Shown here one piece after another: positions 22,542-33,585 of a stretch of DNA of 64,000 bases. How positions within the stretch are numbered: the stretch's first letter is position 1; the number at the start of each line of letters is the position of its first letter. The stretch is from contig OY744466.1 in assembly GCA_963556145.1 (NCBI GenBank), positions 2,790,001-2,854,000 of the forward strand, written 5' to 3'. The stretch comes from Hygrocybe punicea. Its lineage: Eukaryota; Basidiomycota; Agaricomycetes; Agaricales; Hygrophoraceae. The notes under the pieces are model-generated. The model saw only the letters and a list, made by a program, of their open reading frames with translations. It was not told the DNA's origin and did not search any database. The translations under genes were made by a program, and so were the position numbers.

Positions 22542-23800
22542 TCAGTCTTCTCTGTCAATTTCAATCTCTGCCTCTTCTTCCTCTTCCTCTTCCTCTTCCT
22601 CTTCTTCATCTCCATCCATTCCTCCTTGCTTTCTTTTCTCCTTTTCCTTCTGCTTTTCCATGGTCTTCTGACTGTGTAAGAAAAGCATATCATGTAAGAA
22701 CCAGTTGAAATTGTTAATAGTCATTCTGTGAAGAATTGACTCAAAGCCACCCAACCAAGCATTTAACTGTTCACATGCCTTTAAATTATCCATCAGATGA
22801 GAAATATTTTCATAACATAAACATCACTTACTTGAGTGTTGAAAGCACGTTTATAATGCTCCACTCCATTTCCATCCCTCTCCACAATAACCAGATTTGG
22901 AGCTGAACCATTAAGAGGCGCTGGATTACACCATTTGTGGCATAGGTAGTCTTGAACTCTGTGGTTGATGTAGTGATAAGAGTCCACTATAAAACGGGAA
23001 GTCTGACTCCAAATCTCCCATCTTCCACTGGCCACACAAGTCCGCAAAAGCTTGCATGCCTTGTCAATACAGATGTAATCTGGTCTTGATTCTGTGGTTG
23101 GATACACTTTCTCCAAGAAATTCAAGATGTTTGTAGGGGACTCAGCTTTGTAAAACTTGTCCCAGGCAATGACCACTCCACATGGGGCACAGATTGTTTC
23201 TACACAGTAAAAGCGAGGTGCCACAAAGTAGTTGTTTCATTGTGGTGTAACAGGTGCATCTTCATCGTGAGGCTGAACATCTTGCTGTCCTCCAGGTAGC
23301 CAATCAAGCCTCTCCTCCTCTCTCCTTCTCAGCATTCTATGGATTCCCAACAGAGATTGGTAGCCATGCCTCACAACATGAGAATACCAAACTCCCTGAT
23401 GTTCTAGACATGCTTGAGTTCTGTTCTGTTTGGGATTATTGCAATTCTTCACCCGGCATAAATGTCCTTGTGCTTCCTCATGTTGTGCACAGAAAACCCC
23501 ATTACGTGCATTGGCCAGTCCTTGAGTGCAGTCTCCATATGCACAGTGCTGAGGGTCCATCACAATTCCATCCAAGACAACCATCTTAACCACATCCTCA
23601 TTATCCACCTCCATTACATCTTCTTCATCTCTCCTCATGAGTGCAGCCTCAGCATGTGCTCTTGCCTGTGCTACATCTTCCTGAGCTCGAGCCACATCAT
23701 CTGGGTTGTCAGGGAGAGGAACCTCTCTGTTCTCATCAACTTCAGACTCTAAAATTTGTATCACTTGTATGCAAAAACCAGTTGAAATTATTATTAACAA
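22542..23800 (-). pseudogene. KDZ-family transposase, CxC6 cluster and C-terminus
   Basis: The protein reads from about 23780 down to the stop at 22542. It has a CxC6-type zinc cluster (HCAYGDC, GVFCAQH, HLCRVKNC, TQACLEH), then a transposase tail with ETICAPCGVVIAWDKF, YICIDKACKLL, FIVDSYHYINH, RAFNTQ and ACEQLNAWLGGFESIL, and an acidic C-terminus with a long Glu run. A clean 53-nt intron (22779-22831, GTAAGT...AAAG) joins RAFNTQ to ACEQLNAW in frame. An in-frame TGA at 23237-23239 breaks the gene. CxC5/CxC6 clusters mark KDZ transposases of fungi. The N-terminal part is missing, so this is a fragment. Confidence 0.8.
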
Positions 23801-24110
23801 TCATTCTGTTGAGAATTGACTCAAAGCTACACAACTGAGTATTTCACTGCTCATATGTTTTCAGAGTCATACATTGGAGTTGGAGATGGATACAAGAAGA
23901 TCACTTCTTTCAAGTGCTAAAAGCACACTCACAATGCTCCTTAAGTTCCATTTCTTTTTCTTTAAGAGGTGCTGGATTATGCCATTTTGGCACCAGAGTC
24001 TTTAACTTGGGGGTTAATGTAGTGGTAAGAGTCCACTCCACAAAATGTGTATAATGGTTAGGACCACATGATCCAACTGGATAGCAAGTTGAATCCAATT
24101 GATCAATAAG
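23760..24110 (-). pseudogene. Second, more decayed KDZ C-terminal fragment
   Basis: Just upstream of the CxC6 fragment, the minus strand again encodes parts of the same tail: VDSYHYIN with several stops near 24000-24040, then FESILNRM and NNFNWFLHT near 23770-23830. It is a tandem duplicate in worse decay. Confidence 0.65.
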
Positions 24111-25010
24111 TTTGGATCAATAGAGATGTAGTAGGAGTCCACCATCTCCACAATATCCATTTTAGTTCACCTAAAATGTACCAAACCCAGATGAAGTCCA
24201 ACTTCAGTTCACCTTCACAGTCCTTCAGTCCTTTTCAAAATTTAGCTAGTCCACATGTACAAGATGAACACAAGATGGACTCTACAAGGATGAACTGATG
24301 AATCATTTAAAGGCTAGGAGTCAATTGCAATTATATTGGAATGATGCCAAAATTTTCAAACCACCATGTTCACAGGCTATTTTGCTTTTTTCTCATTCAA
24401 TTGTGTCTTTGGTTTAGAGGTCACATGGGCATGTTATCTGTTTTATAATAGTTTCATATATTTGCCGCTCATTCTACTAGTACAATTCAGGTACAGTATT
24501 CAATGGCTCCTTTGAACACAAAAAATTAACCTAAAATGCCACAAGTAGCCAATTATCTTGAACAAAATCTGAGCAGACCAGAAGTTGCTCATATATTTAA
24601 AGACATCTCATACCAATTTTCGAAGAAATCTGTTAGTATTGAATGTTTTATGATCAAAACATTAGTGTTCAAGGAGTGATCAGAGTTCTCTCTGCTTTGT
24701 GAATATTCAGTTTCTAATTTTATTGGTGGTTCTGAATAAAAATCAATATCCACATAGGTTCGGATGATGCACTGAAGGAATTAGAACACTTTTTAGCAGT
24801 AGAAATCAGTACAGAATCAATTCTATTAGGGTGTTCAAAGGACTGGTAGTGTTCAAAGGAGAGCACTGTAAAGTCCTGATCAGGATTGAAGGTCAGTTCT
24901 TACCTTTTCACTCCACAGACATAGTTGCCATATAATAGCTGATTTGTTTTAAATATTAATGACTTTAAATCAAAGAATTCTTAATATTTCACAAATTAAT
25001 TAAACAATTA
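24111..25010. other. No recognisable feature
   Basis: About 900 bp of AT-rich sequence with only short frames on both strands. I see no repeat, element end or splice-consistent frame. Confidence 0.6.
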
Positions 25011-25019
25011 AAATTAATA

Positions 25020-25244
25020 CAGGAGAAGAAAAAATAGAGGGGGAATGGGGAGGAAGAATGGGCAAAGGAGAGAAGGAGGAAAAGGAGAGAAAAGGAGAGG
25101 GGAAGGAGGAAGAGGGGAAGGGAGAGGGGAAGGAAGGGGGAAGGGGAAAGGATAGAGGGGGACCGCCGCCTGTTGCTGCCGTTGTTGTGCCGCTGCTGCC
25201 ATTGTCGCCGCTGCTGCTGCTGCCGCCGTCGCCCGTGCGTTGCT

Positions 25245-25280
<36 letters not shown>

Positions 25281-25988
25281 ATTGCCGTTGCCGTTGCCGC
25301 TGCCGTTGTCTGTTGCTGCTGCCGCCGTCGCCATTGCAGCTGTTGCGGCCGCATTGTTGCTGCTGCTGCTGTTGTGCTGGGTGTTGCCGTTGGGGTCCGG
25401 CCTCCTTCCCCTTTCCCGTTGTTCCCGTCTCCCCGTTTGTTCGCATCGCGGTGGTCTGGGGGTTGTTGCTGGCCATTGGCTGTCCCTCGCCGTGGGCGTG
25501 GGCGTCGTGGGTAATAGTCAGGAACACAATATAAAATGAAAACATCAATAAAAAACATACCGATGCGGGGGTGGGCACATTACCACCCCCGCCGTGGCCG
25601 CCTGCATTCGTCCGCGTGAAGTTGCTGTTGCTGGTTCCGGTTCCCGCTCCGGTTCCGGTTCCGGTTCCCCGTTGCGTTCCCATTCTCGTGGACGTCGTAG
25701 GTAATAGTCAGTAACAAGAATATAAAAATTCAAAAATTCAAAAAACATACTGATGAGGGGGTGGTGATGTGCACATCACCACCCCCTCCGTGCCCGTTCC
25801 CCCGTTCTCGTTCCCGGTTGCGTTCCCGTCCGCGTTCTCGTTCTCGTTCTCGTTCCCGTGGGCGTGGGCGTGGACCTCGTAGGAGTCAGTAACAGAATAT
25901 AAAAATTAAAAAATTAAAAAAACATACTGAGGCGGGGGTGGGCACAACCACCCCCTCCGTGGCCGCCTGCATTCGTCTGCGTCGTGAA

Positions 25989-26027
<39 letters not shown>

Positions 26028-26130
26028 TGGTGTGGGGCGTTGGGTGGTGAGACGCGAGGTTGTTGATTGTCATGTGACCTCGTTTGTTGACGTGTTTCCA
26101 CAAATGGTCCGTGCACCAAATAAAGGTATA
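25020..26130. repeat. GC-rich simple-repeat block with three similar ~185-bp units
   Basis: A purine-rich strand (25020-25165) is followed by trinucleotide and CCGTTG hexanucleotide runs (25160-25400). Three similar units start near 25505, 25690 and 25872. Each has GTCAG(G/T)AACA, an AT patch, AAAACATAC and a GGGGGTGGG/CACCACCCCC inverted repeat. The long Gln/Gly/Thr- or Ala/Pro-rich frames on both strands reflect these repeats. It resembles the GC-rich elements at 11067 and 60150 in make-up. Confidence 0.7.
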
Positions 26131-26249
26131 TAAACCCGCCACAATCCGCTATCTAATTTGGGGCATACTGCCTCATTAAATAATAGTAGTTAGTACTAAC
26201 AATAATAATAATTAATAAATATGTAATGAGAACTTTGGGGAATGCTACT

Positions 26250-26500
26250 TGGGGAGGAATCCTCCTTAGGACTCCTTCAGGACTCCTTGAGGAGGAACAC
26301 TCCTCAGGACTCCTTGAGGACTCCTTAGCCACTCCTTGGTCAGGAGTCCTTAGGAGGGCCAAGGAGTCCTTACAAACTCCTTAAGGAAAAAGTTTCTATG
26401 GTGAGGAAATCAAGGCCTCCTTAAGGACTCCTTGAGGACTCCTTGCAATTTGGCAGAGGAGTCCTTGAGGAGTCCTTAAGGAGTACTAAGGAATGCGTGG
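26250..26500. repeat. AGGAGTCCTTAAGGAC simple repeat, second block
   Basis: Irregular copies of AGGACTCCTTGAGGA and complements, as at 21855-22046. It adjoins the reverse type 2 hairpin element. Confidence 0.8.
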
Positions 26501-26517
26501 TAGAGTGTGATGTCCTC

Positions 26518-27314
26518 TCACTTCTCCATAACCTTGCTGCACAACAGATGATAACATGAAGACAGCTGTGCTTGAGTGGGCCAATGTTGCATATAGCACG
26601 AACAAAGTCTTGTTTCTGTCACTGGATTTTTATTTGTATGATTATTTCGAACATCAATAAATAATTTTGCTTGAAATATATGATTAGCATATAATATATA
26701 CAGTGATATCATATTGAATTGTATGTTTTAAGAAAAAATATCATTATATCATCTGAGTTACACTCATTTCTGCTTATATGGCTGAAATTTCCCTATATAG
26801 TAACAGTGGTCACATGTGATTATGATTCCTGTGATCACCTCAAAATTTAGCATATATGGTGTAAAATTGCCTTATATGGTTAGACTGGTCACATGTCACT
26901 GTCACCATTGTGATCAGCAGAAAATTTGGTATATAATATCAAAAATTGCCTTATATAGTTAGATTGGTCACATGTCACAGTCACACCTGATCTGAAATGA
27001 TAATATTAGTCAGCAGTTCAATTTTCAGCTGATTCTGATAAGAATTGAGACCAGTACAAATATTTTGAATATAATTAGAAGGTAATTTGTCTTTTTTGCA
27101 CCAACCCATATTTGGATGCTTATGTAAGCTTGTCCACACATGGCCCCAACTGTTTCTGATTTTCCAGTATCAGAAGTAGAATCATATCTCTTGCCCAAAA
27201 AATTTTTCTCTGTAGGCGATGCACGAACATTAATTAATTAATTAAGTAATTACGAACCCTCACTGAACCAGGTCTCATAAAGAACGAGTCTTTTAATAAA
27301 TTAAAAGAACTCGT
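26518..27314 (-). mobile_element. Hairpin element type 2, copy b (reverse), uninterrupted
   Basis: Read on the minus strand it starts with the ACGAGT/ACTCGT hairpin (27284-27314), then GACCTGGTTCAGTGAGGG, an (AATT)n run, GGGCAAGAGATATGATTC, the CACATGTGACC tandem units (26800-27000), and the tail shared with 19800-20045. This copy shows that 14888 and 19455 were once adjacent. It has no coding capacity. Confidence 0.7.
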
Positions 27315-27317
27315 AAT

Positions 27318-27777
27318 TGACCACACCTGGCTAGTACACACACCATCTCATTTGTTATATATGCATGTCCTGATTTAACAATAAAAAACATTATTTACAC
27401 AAATACAGCAAGTCTCAAGGGACATCTGACAAAGTCATAGTGTCACATCCTCAAAGGGTCCAGAGAGACCACCCTTATTTAATTTTACTGTGTGTCCTTC
27501 TGGACAAGTCTCAAGGGAGGTCCGACAAAGTCCCGGTCTCGAGTCATCGAAGGGTCCAGAGAGACCTTCCTCAACAGCACATATCCAGAGGGTGGGGGTG
27601 AATGGTGCACAGACTGCACAATTACAACTCCCATGGCACAGATTGCCCCTCTGGTGACTCATATTGGAGACTGAAGGAGGGCCGTGCACAGACTGCACAA
27701 CCACACCCTCCACGGCCCAGACAGCCATCCCCCTCCATTGATTTCAGAAGGGTGGAAGGGCATCATGCACAGACTGC
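27318..27777 (+). mobile_element. Chimeric element 5' module, truncated copy
   Basis: Nearly identical to 4200-4670 (CACACCTGGCTA..., the doubled CAAGGGA blocks, GTGCACAGACTGCACAA). It is cut within the third GCACAGACTGCA block by the type 3 hairpin. Confidence 0.75.
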
Positions 27778-28165
27778 ACTTGTTTAGAGGGCCAGTGCTT
27801 TGCATGGCATGAACGAGTTCTTTTTTCTTCTTTTGCATACAAAATATATGGTATAATTGTAACATTCTGTTGAACATAAGTTGCATGAATACAAGCGGTT
27901 AGACTCTGATGATAACTTAAGCACAGCTTAGTATTGAAATGAATGAGGCAATCTGATGTTAGTGAATGGCACCAGTAACCCTGAGGTATCTTTGGCTGTA
28001 CTAGTACCTGCACATGTTGGACCCATGGGTTTTACCTGTTATTATAAGCCCCAGATCATCCAAAATGGTCAAGTATTGAGCTAGATATGCTGAAAAAACT
28101 TTGTTCTAGTGTTTTGAGCATATCTAGCTCAATACTTCACTGTATTGGATGATCCAAGGCTTACA
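27778..28165 (+). mobile_element. Type 3 hairpin and a small foldback element
   Basis: The 41-nt type 3 hairpin is at 27778-27818. About 200 bp of unassigned sequence follows. Then comes a foldback (about 28030-28160) with arms TATTATAAGCC...GATCATCCAA and CAAGTATTGAGCTAGATATG, repeated in reverse. Confidence 0.55.
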
Positions 28166-29682
28166 AAAATGCAGGCAGATCCAGGAATCTATACCAATAC
28201 CCATGCTATTCACTATCTGGTGTATATATATATAGGTAGCATAACCAATATTTGACTAACTATAATATTGGTATACTAATTATATAATGTTGGTATATTA
28301 ATTATATACATGTTAGTATGGAATAAACTTCATAGAATACTATAGCATGAACCAAATATTGTTGCTGCAGCTAGGCTAGCCACAAGTCAGCTAAGGTTAG
28401 CTGGGGTTATGACTAAGCTAACATGGTTTTTTTTCTAGTCCAACTCAGTAGCCAGAGGTAGCCGACTATAGCTGACTACAGTTGACTATAGTCAGCATGG
28501 CGGCTTATTATAACTGCAGCTCAGCCAACAAAGATGCAACTATACATACCTGCATCCATCATGCTAAATACCTTGTCAATTGACACAGCCTGTCTGTTCT
28601 TGCAAGGTTTAGATGGGGGTGGGTTGTGATGAGAATATGGGAATATGGGTCTAAGTCCATGTTCTCATCATTGTTATTGGTGCTGGATACTTTGCGAACA
28701 ACATCTGCGTGAAGTGTCAAGGGCCAGGACATGGGAATGCGCTACATTCACTCATGTTCCTTCATTGTTGTTGATGCCTTTGCGAATGACATCTACGTGT
28801 CAGTTGACACATCAGTGCTTGTTTGCAAGGTGTGAAGGTCAGTGGCAAGGAGGATATGGGAATGTGGGCTACACCCATGTTGCCGTCGTTGTTGCGGGGG
28901 CTTCATCACACATTCCGGGTGCTTTTATGCTAGATACCTAACAAATGTGTCTATGTTTCAGTTGATGCATCTGCTCATGTTTGCGAGGTGATGAGATGGA
29001 TAGGATGGGATAGGATAGCAAACTTAGTAGACGCAATGCGAAGAGAATATGGGCACATACCTGGGCCAGTAGGTGGCGCATCACCCTCCCAGCTATTTTC
29101 CATTGCCATCTTCACCTCCAAGCTTGTATTGAGGTGTTGTGCCCACTGTTGTTGAGTAATGACCGAGTGACAGACAAAGTGACATATGCCACACCAACAT
29201 AAACATACATTTTGACTCTAAAATGTACTATGAATAAAATATTTACTATGTAGAATATGTTTGGTAGTATACTATGATTAGTTGCAGCTTAGCTGCCTGC
29301 TACAGCTAAAATCTCGAGGTAGCTGTAGCTGGTAGCTCATCATTAGCCCTAGCTTAGCAGGACCTTGGCTATGCCAAAGAACTACATAATATAGTTAGGA
29401 ATGATGACATAGAAGAGATGACTAAGATCAACAAATAACTACATACCAGGGTGAGATTACCATTTCCAACACATTCTCTAATTTTACATTTGTATAACTG
29501 TTAACAACATCAGCAATAGATTTCAATATGTATTCTGCTAAGCATGTGGAGCAGTCACATCTGACCATTCTACCTATGTTATGAAAGTTGATTTATTTAT
29601 ATTATTAATTATATTTGTAATGTTTGTTATTGCAGATTTTGTTTTAAATTATACAAACTTCAAATTGAAAGTTTTAAACACT
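28166..29682. repeat. Gene-free stretch with diverged minisatellite
   Basis: Near 28200-28310 there are TA-rich TTGGTATA(T/C)TAATTATATA repeats, and near 28340-28510 and 29280-29390 AGCT/TAGC-rich stretches. From about 28540 to 29010 a diverged tandem repeat of roughly 125 bp is seen (TTGCGAANNACATCT, GTTGATGC, ATGGGAATGNG). No coding signature. Confidence 0.55.
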
Positions 29683-31384
29683 TTATACAAATTCATGATT
29701 CATCTCATCTACTTGTATAAGCTGTCCCTGTTCCATTGCTTCCTGAGCTTTCTGATATGCGGTAAGAATATGTGTTGCAAAGTTAATTGCAATACCCTGC
29801 CTCTCAAGTTCAGGTCTTGGAAGTGTTGTCCCATGTTTGTGAGAAGGTTGAATAGCCTTTGTAATGCATCAAAAAAATTTCTTTGAAAAAATGATAATAA
29901 TAACTCACTAGTAAAGTCCCAACATCATTCCACACAACAACTTTAAGTGAAACATCTACAAAATTGCCTCCAAGACATCCATCAGGCTTTAATTTGATAT
30001 CTTGACATTTTGTTGTATCATATGATGTGTTCCACGCAATTGCATATTTGCAATAAGTTTGATCAGTATGAACAGTTCTTTAAAAATGTGTTAGCAATAT
30101 TTACAACGTTTATGGTAAACATACGCTGCATAATTTTCTGTAAGATAACCTTCAGAGGGGGAACGATCTGCCAGAGGAAAACGAATTGATTCGTGCTCAA
30201 AATCAAGTGTATATCCCTGAATTAATATAAAATTTAGTAATATGGTTCAGCAGGTCAAACATTTGCATACCTTCTTTATCATCTTGATGTGTCATAGTTG
30301 GAATGCCAGATTCCTCCAAGGCAGTCTCACAAGCATCAGTGACAGCTTTTGGTAATGCTGACTGAAATATGGCCCAAGAAAGTCCAAATACACCAAGAAT
30401 GCGCCTATCTTTTGCATGACACTCATCTGGTGTAATATTCTTGCACAAAAGATTTCGAACCAGACTGAAAATTCTTTTGTTGCATTGTCCAGCATTCTGA
30501 CCAAATTGGATCATATTGCCTGGGTGATTGGGCTGCAAAATTCATGCATTTTATATCAATCATGAACAGATGTTAATCACTTACTCGCACAGTTTTCCTG
30601 TCCCGAACTGCTTCTTTTACAACAGAGGTCACGTAAGATTGAATATCAGGTCGCTGAGAGCCAATTTCTCGAAGGACCACTAGCAACATCTGACCTGTAA
30701 TGAAGATTTCATTAGTATATAATATCAGATTAAACCAATTATTACCATTTTTATCAACAAATACAATACTCTCCCATGGTTGGACAACATACCATGTATC
30801 ATCCACAGGCACAGATAAAATGTTTTCCTTGTTGTTAGCCAGGTATTCATTACCTTTATCAACCAGAATGGTTCCTCGTGTGATAGGAGACGTTTTGTCC
30901 ATGATGCGCACTTGAATTATCGGAGTCGTGTCGATGTTATTCCTGATGTGAAGATCTAAGTCATGAGCCTAGAACCAATATCAGTGAATAAAGAACATGG
31001 TGGAAAAAAAGAAACCTACGATCCTCCTTTTAGCAGTGCGGATTCCTGATCTCCGATTTCTTTGGATTGTAGCATAGTCTTGAAAGGCAGTGCGCACATC
31101 GGCATGTACCATGGAGTTGAGACGGCCTATCCATTGCTGACAGTGGTGATACTAGAAGGTAATGAAGTTAGTGGATGACAGGCAATATACAGACCTACAT
31201 TTCTTATGCCGACTCCTGCCTGAGTTGCAACAGAATGGATGACTGTGTCAAAATCATCTGGCAAGGTGCCTTCCGATAACGAGGCCAGTAAGGATGTACA
31301 AGTCGCAAGAGAGTTAAAAACTGCACAAAAATTTATTATTCCTCTGCATTTGAGGGTGGAACAGCATCCTACAGGTATGATATT
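29683..31384 (-). CDS. Gene X: eight-exon protein of unknown function
   Basis: Exons on the minus strand: 31199-about 31384 (5' end unclear, no ATG in frame), 31020-31151, 30746-30968, 30585-30694, 30271-30532, 30125-30216, 29909-30077 and 29683-29856. Introns of 47-54 nt all have GT...AG, and phases agree except between the fifth and sixth exons. There one extra base (GGG after CAG at 30217) shifts the frame, so this copy may be dead. The product has a basic segment (IQRNRRSGIRTAKRR), an Asp/Ile-rich middle and a C-terminus GGNFVDVSLKVVVWNDVGTL followed by QPSHKHGTT. That last part could be a double-stranded beta-helix such as a 2OG dioxygenase; this is a guess. I do not recognise the family firmly. 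Confidence 0.6.
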
Positions 31385-31489
31385 TGCTCATTTTATCCAT
31401 TCTGTGTTGATGCACGATGCACGATGTTCGATGTTTTGCAAGTGGCAGTCACGTGAGTATTTTTTTTCTCCACACTGACGACTTGCATT

Positions 31490-32960
31490 GGGCCCTTGTA
31501 TCGCGTACACGCCATCACCAGGCCGGGTCATCTCCCATTTTCTTGCACTCCGGGTCCCACGTCAACATAACGCGGGAGTGAGAGGCGCCTTCGGGCGTGT
31601 TTTTGTGTGGTCGCGCTCATTCTCCCTCGTGTAAGTGGTCTTCTCCTTTCAGAGTCCCTCGACGCCCTAACGCTAAATACTGAGACGCCCCAAGATAGCT
31701 ACCGCATCTTATTTGGTTTCTGTGCCACTCCATGTCCCATCAACGGAAGATGACGACGAGAGGGACGACGAGAGGGACAACGGGGAGCAGGACAATGGGG
31801 AAATCGAGGACAGCGAAGACCATGACCGGGACTGCGAGGACCCACTCCCCACCGTCCAGCATTTGATTCCCATCGCAGGTGACCCCCACACCTCGTTTCA
31901 TGTTGAAACGAGGCGGCAATTTCGCTCGACGAGCCATCTTCCGCGACGTGTCATTTTCCAGCTTCCCCTTCCCACCTCCCATATCACTCGCTATCCGCCA
32001 TCCCGACGGCGATTTCACACTCAGGCGACCCCAAGTGACACCCCGCACCTCGTTTCAATTTGAAACGAGGCTATGATGTGCCTCAGTAAGCTGTCTCGAC
32101 CCACTGCCGCCATTTTGACGCCCCTTCCTCAATGACCCAGTCCCCACCATCCCGGATGTTATTTCTCAATCGCGGCGACTCCAGATGACTCTCCGCATCC
32201 CGTTTCACGATGAAACGAGCTTACGATGTGGCCGGACGTCCCACCTTTCTGGCGATCCATCTCCCAGCTGCCCACGCTGTCCCCGTTTCCGTGCTCTTCA
32301 AACATGCACTCCCGCCATCCCGGCTGCGATTTTCCACTGCAGGCGACCCCAAGCGTCGTCACGCACCTCGTTTCCGTTGAAAACGAGGCTATGATTTGCC
32401 TCGGTAAGTCACCTTGACCCACTTTGGCGCCCCATCCTCAATAACCCATTCCCCGCCATCCCAGCTATGATGTCCCAACACCGGCGACCCCAGGTGACCC
32501 TCCGTATCCCGTTTCAAGTTGAAACGAGCTTACGATGTGGCCCTAAAACCCATTTTCCATGACGATACGCCTTCTTGTTGGCCCCGTTCCCTTCGCCATC
32601 ACCAACTACCCGCCATCCGAGATGCGATGTCCCACCCCAGGCGTCACACCCCACCTCGTTTCATGTTGAAACGAGGCTATGATTTGGCTCAGCAACGTGT
32701 GGTGACCCACTGGTACTGCTGTCACTTTGGCGCCCACTTCAATGGCCCAATCCCTGCCATCCTGGCTGCGGTTTCTCACCACAAGCAAACCCCCGCACCC
32801 TGTTTCGAGTTGGAATGGGGCTACGTTGTGGCCCAACGACCGACCTTCACGCTGCCCCAACCAACCACTACGCGCCATCCTGGCGATGATTCCCACCGCA
32901 TGAAATACACGGCCGGTCCGCAACACTGCATTCCAGGAAAATCATGGCTGCACGATGGCG
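31490..32960. repeat. Hairpin satellite: ~150-bp units each with CTCGTTTC...GAAACGAG
   Basis: Seven units have hairpin cores starting near 31892, 32049, 32200, 32367, 32509, 32655 and 32810. In the best ones CTCGTTTC and GAAACGAG flank a loop of three to five bases. Each unit also has a CCGCCATCCCGGCTGCGAT-like stretch and AGGYGACCCCA. The GC-rich flank from 31490 to 31880 seems to be part of the same element and encodes an Asp/Glu-rich frame I do not trust. Confidence 0.8.
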
Positions 32961-33585
32961 ACATCGGCACCGATTGATACTGGTCTCGTCAGGCATTCTG
33001 TCCTGGACACTGCACTGCCTGTAATATTCGGTCAGGAACCTAGGGATGATGAGGGTATGGTAGATGTATAGATAGGTTATGAAGAGACCCCTGACCCTTG
33101 TTGTGCTCTGTAGGTCCCCAGTACTCAGTGGTAACTTCCACAACTTGTTTCCATGTGTCCAGTGTCTTGGGTGTGTGCCAACTGGCGACATGTTCCTGCC
33201 CTGCGTCACTGCTGTAATCCATGACCTGAGCTTATCTCGGGTGAAAAATGACATTGTCTCCTTCCTTACTTAGGTGCACCACCAGGCAGCAAGGATGACT
33301 GCCATGTACATGGCCTCTGGTACCCCTTATAATACCTCTACATGTGCCTACTGGTCGTGCCAGGATTAATGGTCACCCAGTGTGTCGCCACCTGGGTTCT
33401 ACCTGACATCCTGTGTGCTGATCAGGTATGGTGTATGCGACAGGTTCCACAGGTGTCATGTACAGTGATAACACAGCACACTACGATGTTGTGTGGTCTG
33501 CAGTCGGTGATAATATGGGTACATATTCACAGAATTTGGTATACAGAGTTACAAAGTTTCGTAAAAAAAAACAATCCTGGTAAGA
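32961..33585. other. No recognisable gene
   Basis: Sequence between the hairpin satellite and the stop codon of gene Y. Short frames on both strands have no continuity. It may hold the 3' untranslated region of gene Y. Confidence 0.5.

Noticed and set aside
22508..22708. Plus-strand Leu/Pro-rich frame
   Set aside because: Shadow of the poly-Glu tail of the KDZ gene on the minus strand.
24989..25683. Proline/threonine/glutamine-rich frames of up to 227 codons
   Set aside because: Produced by trinucleotide and hexanucleotide runs; open in several frames on both strands.
32519..32977. 152-codon frame within the hairpin satellite
   Set aside because: Follows the 150-bp period; translation of repeats.
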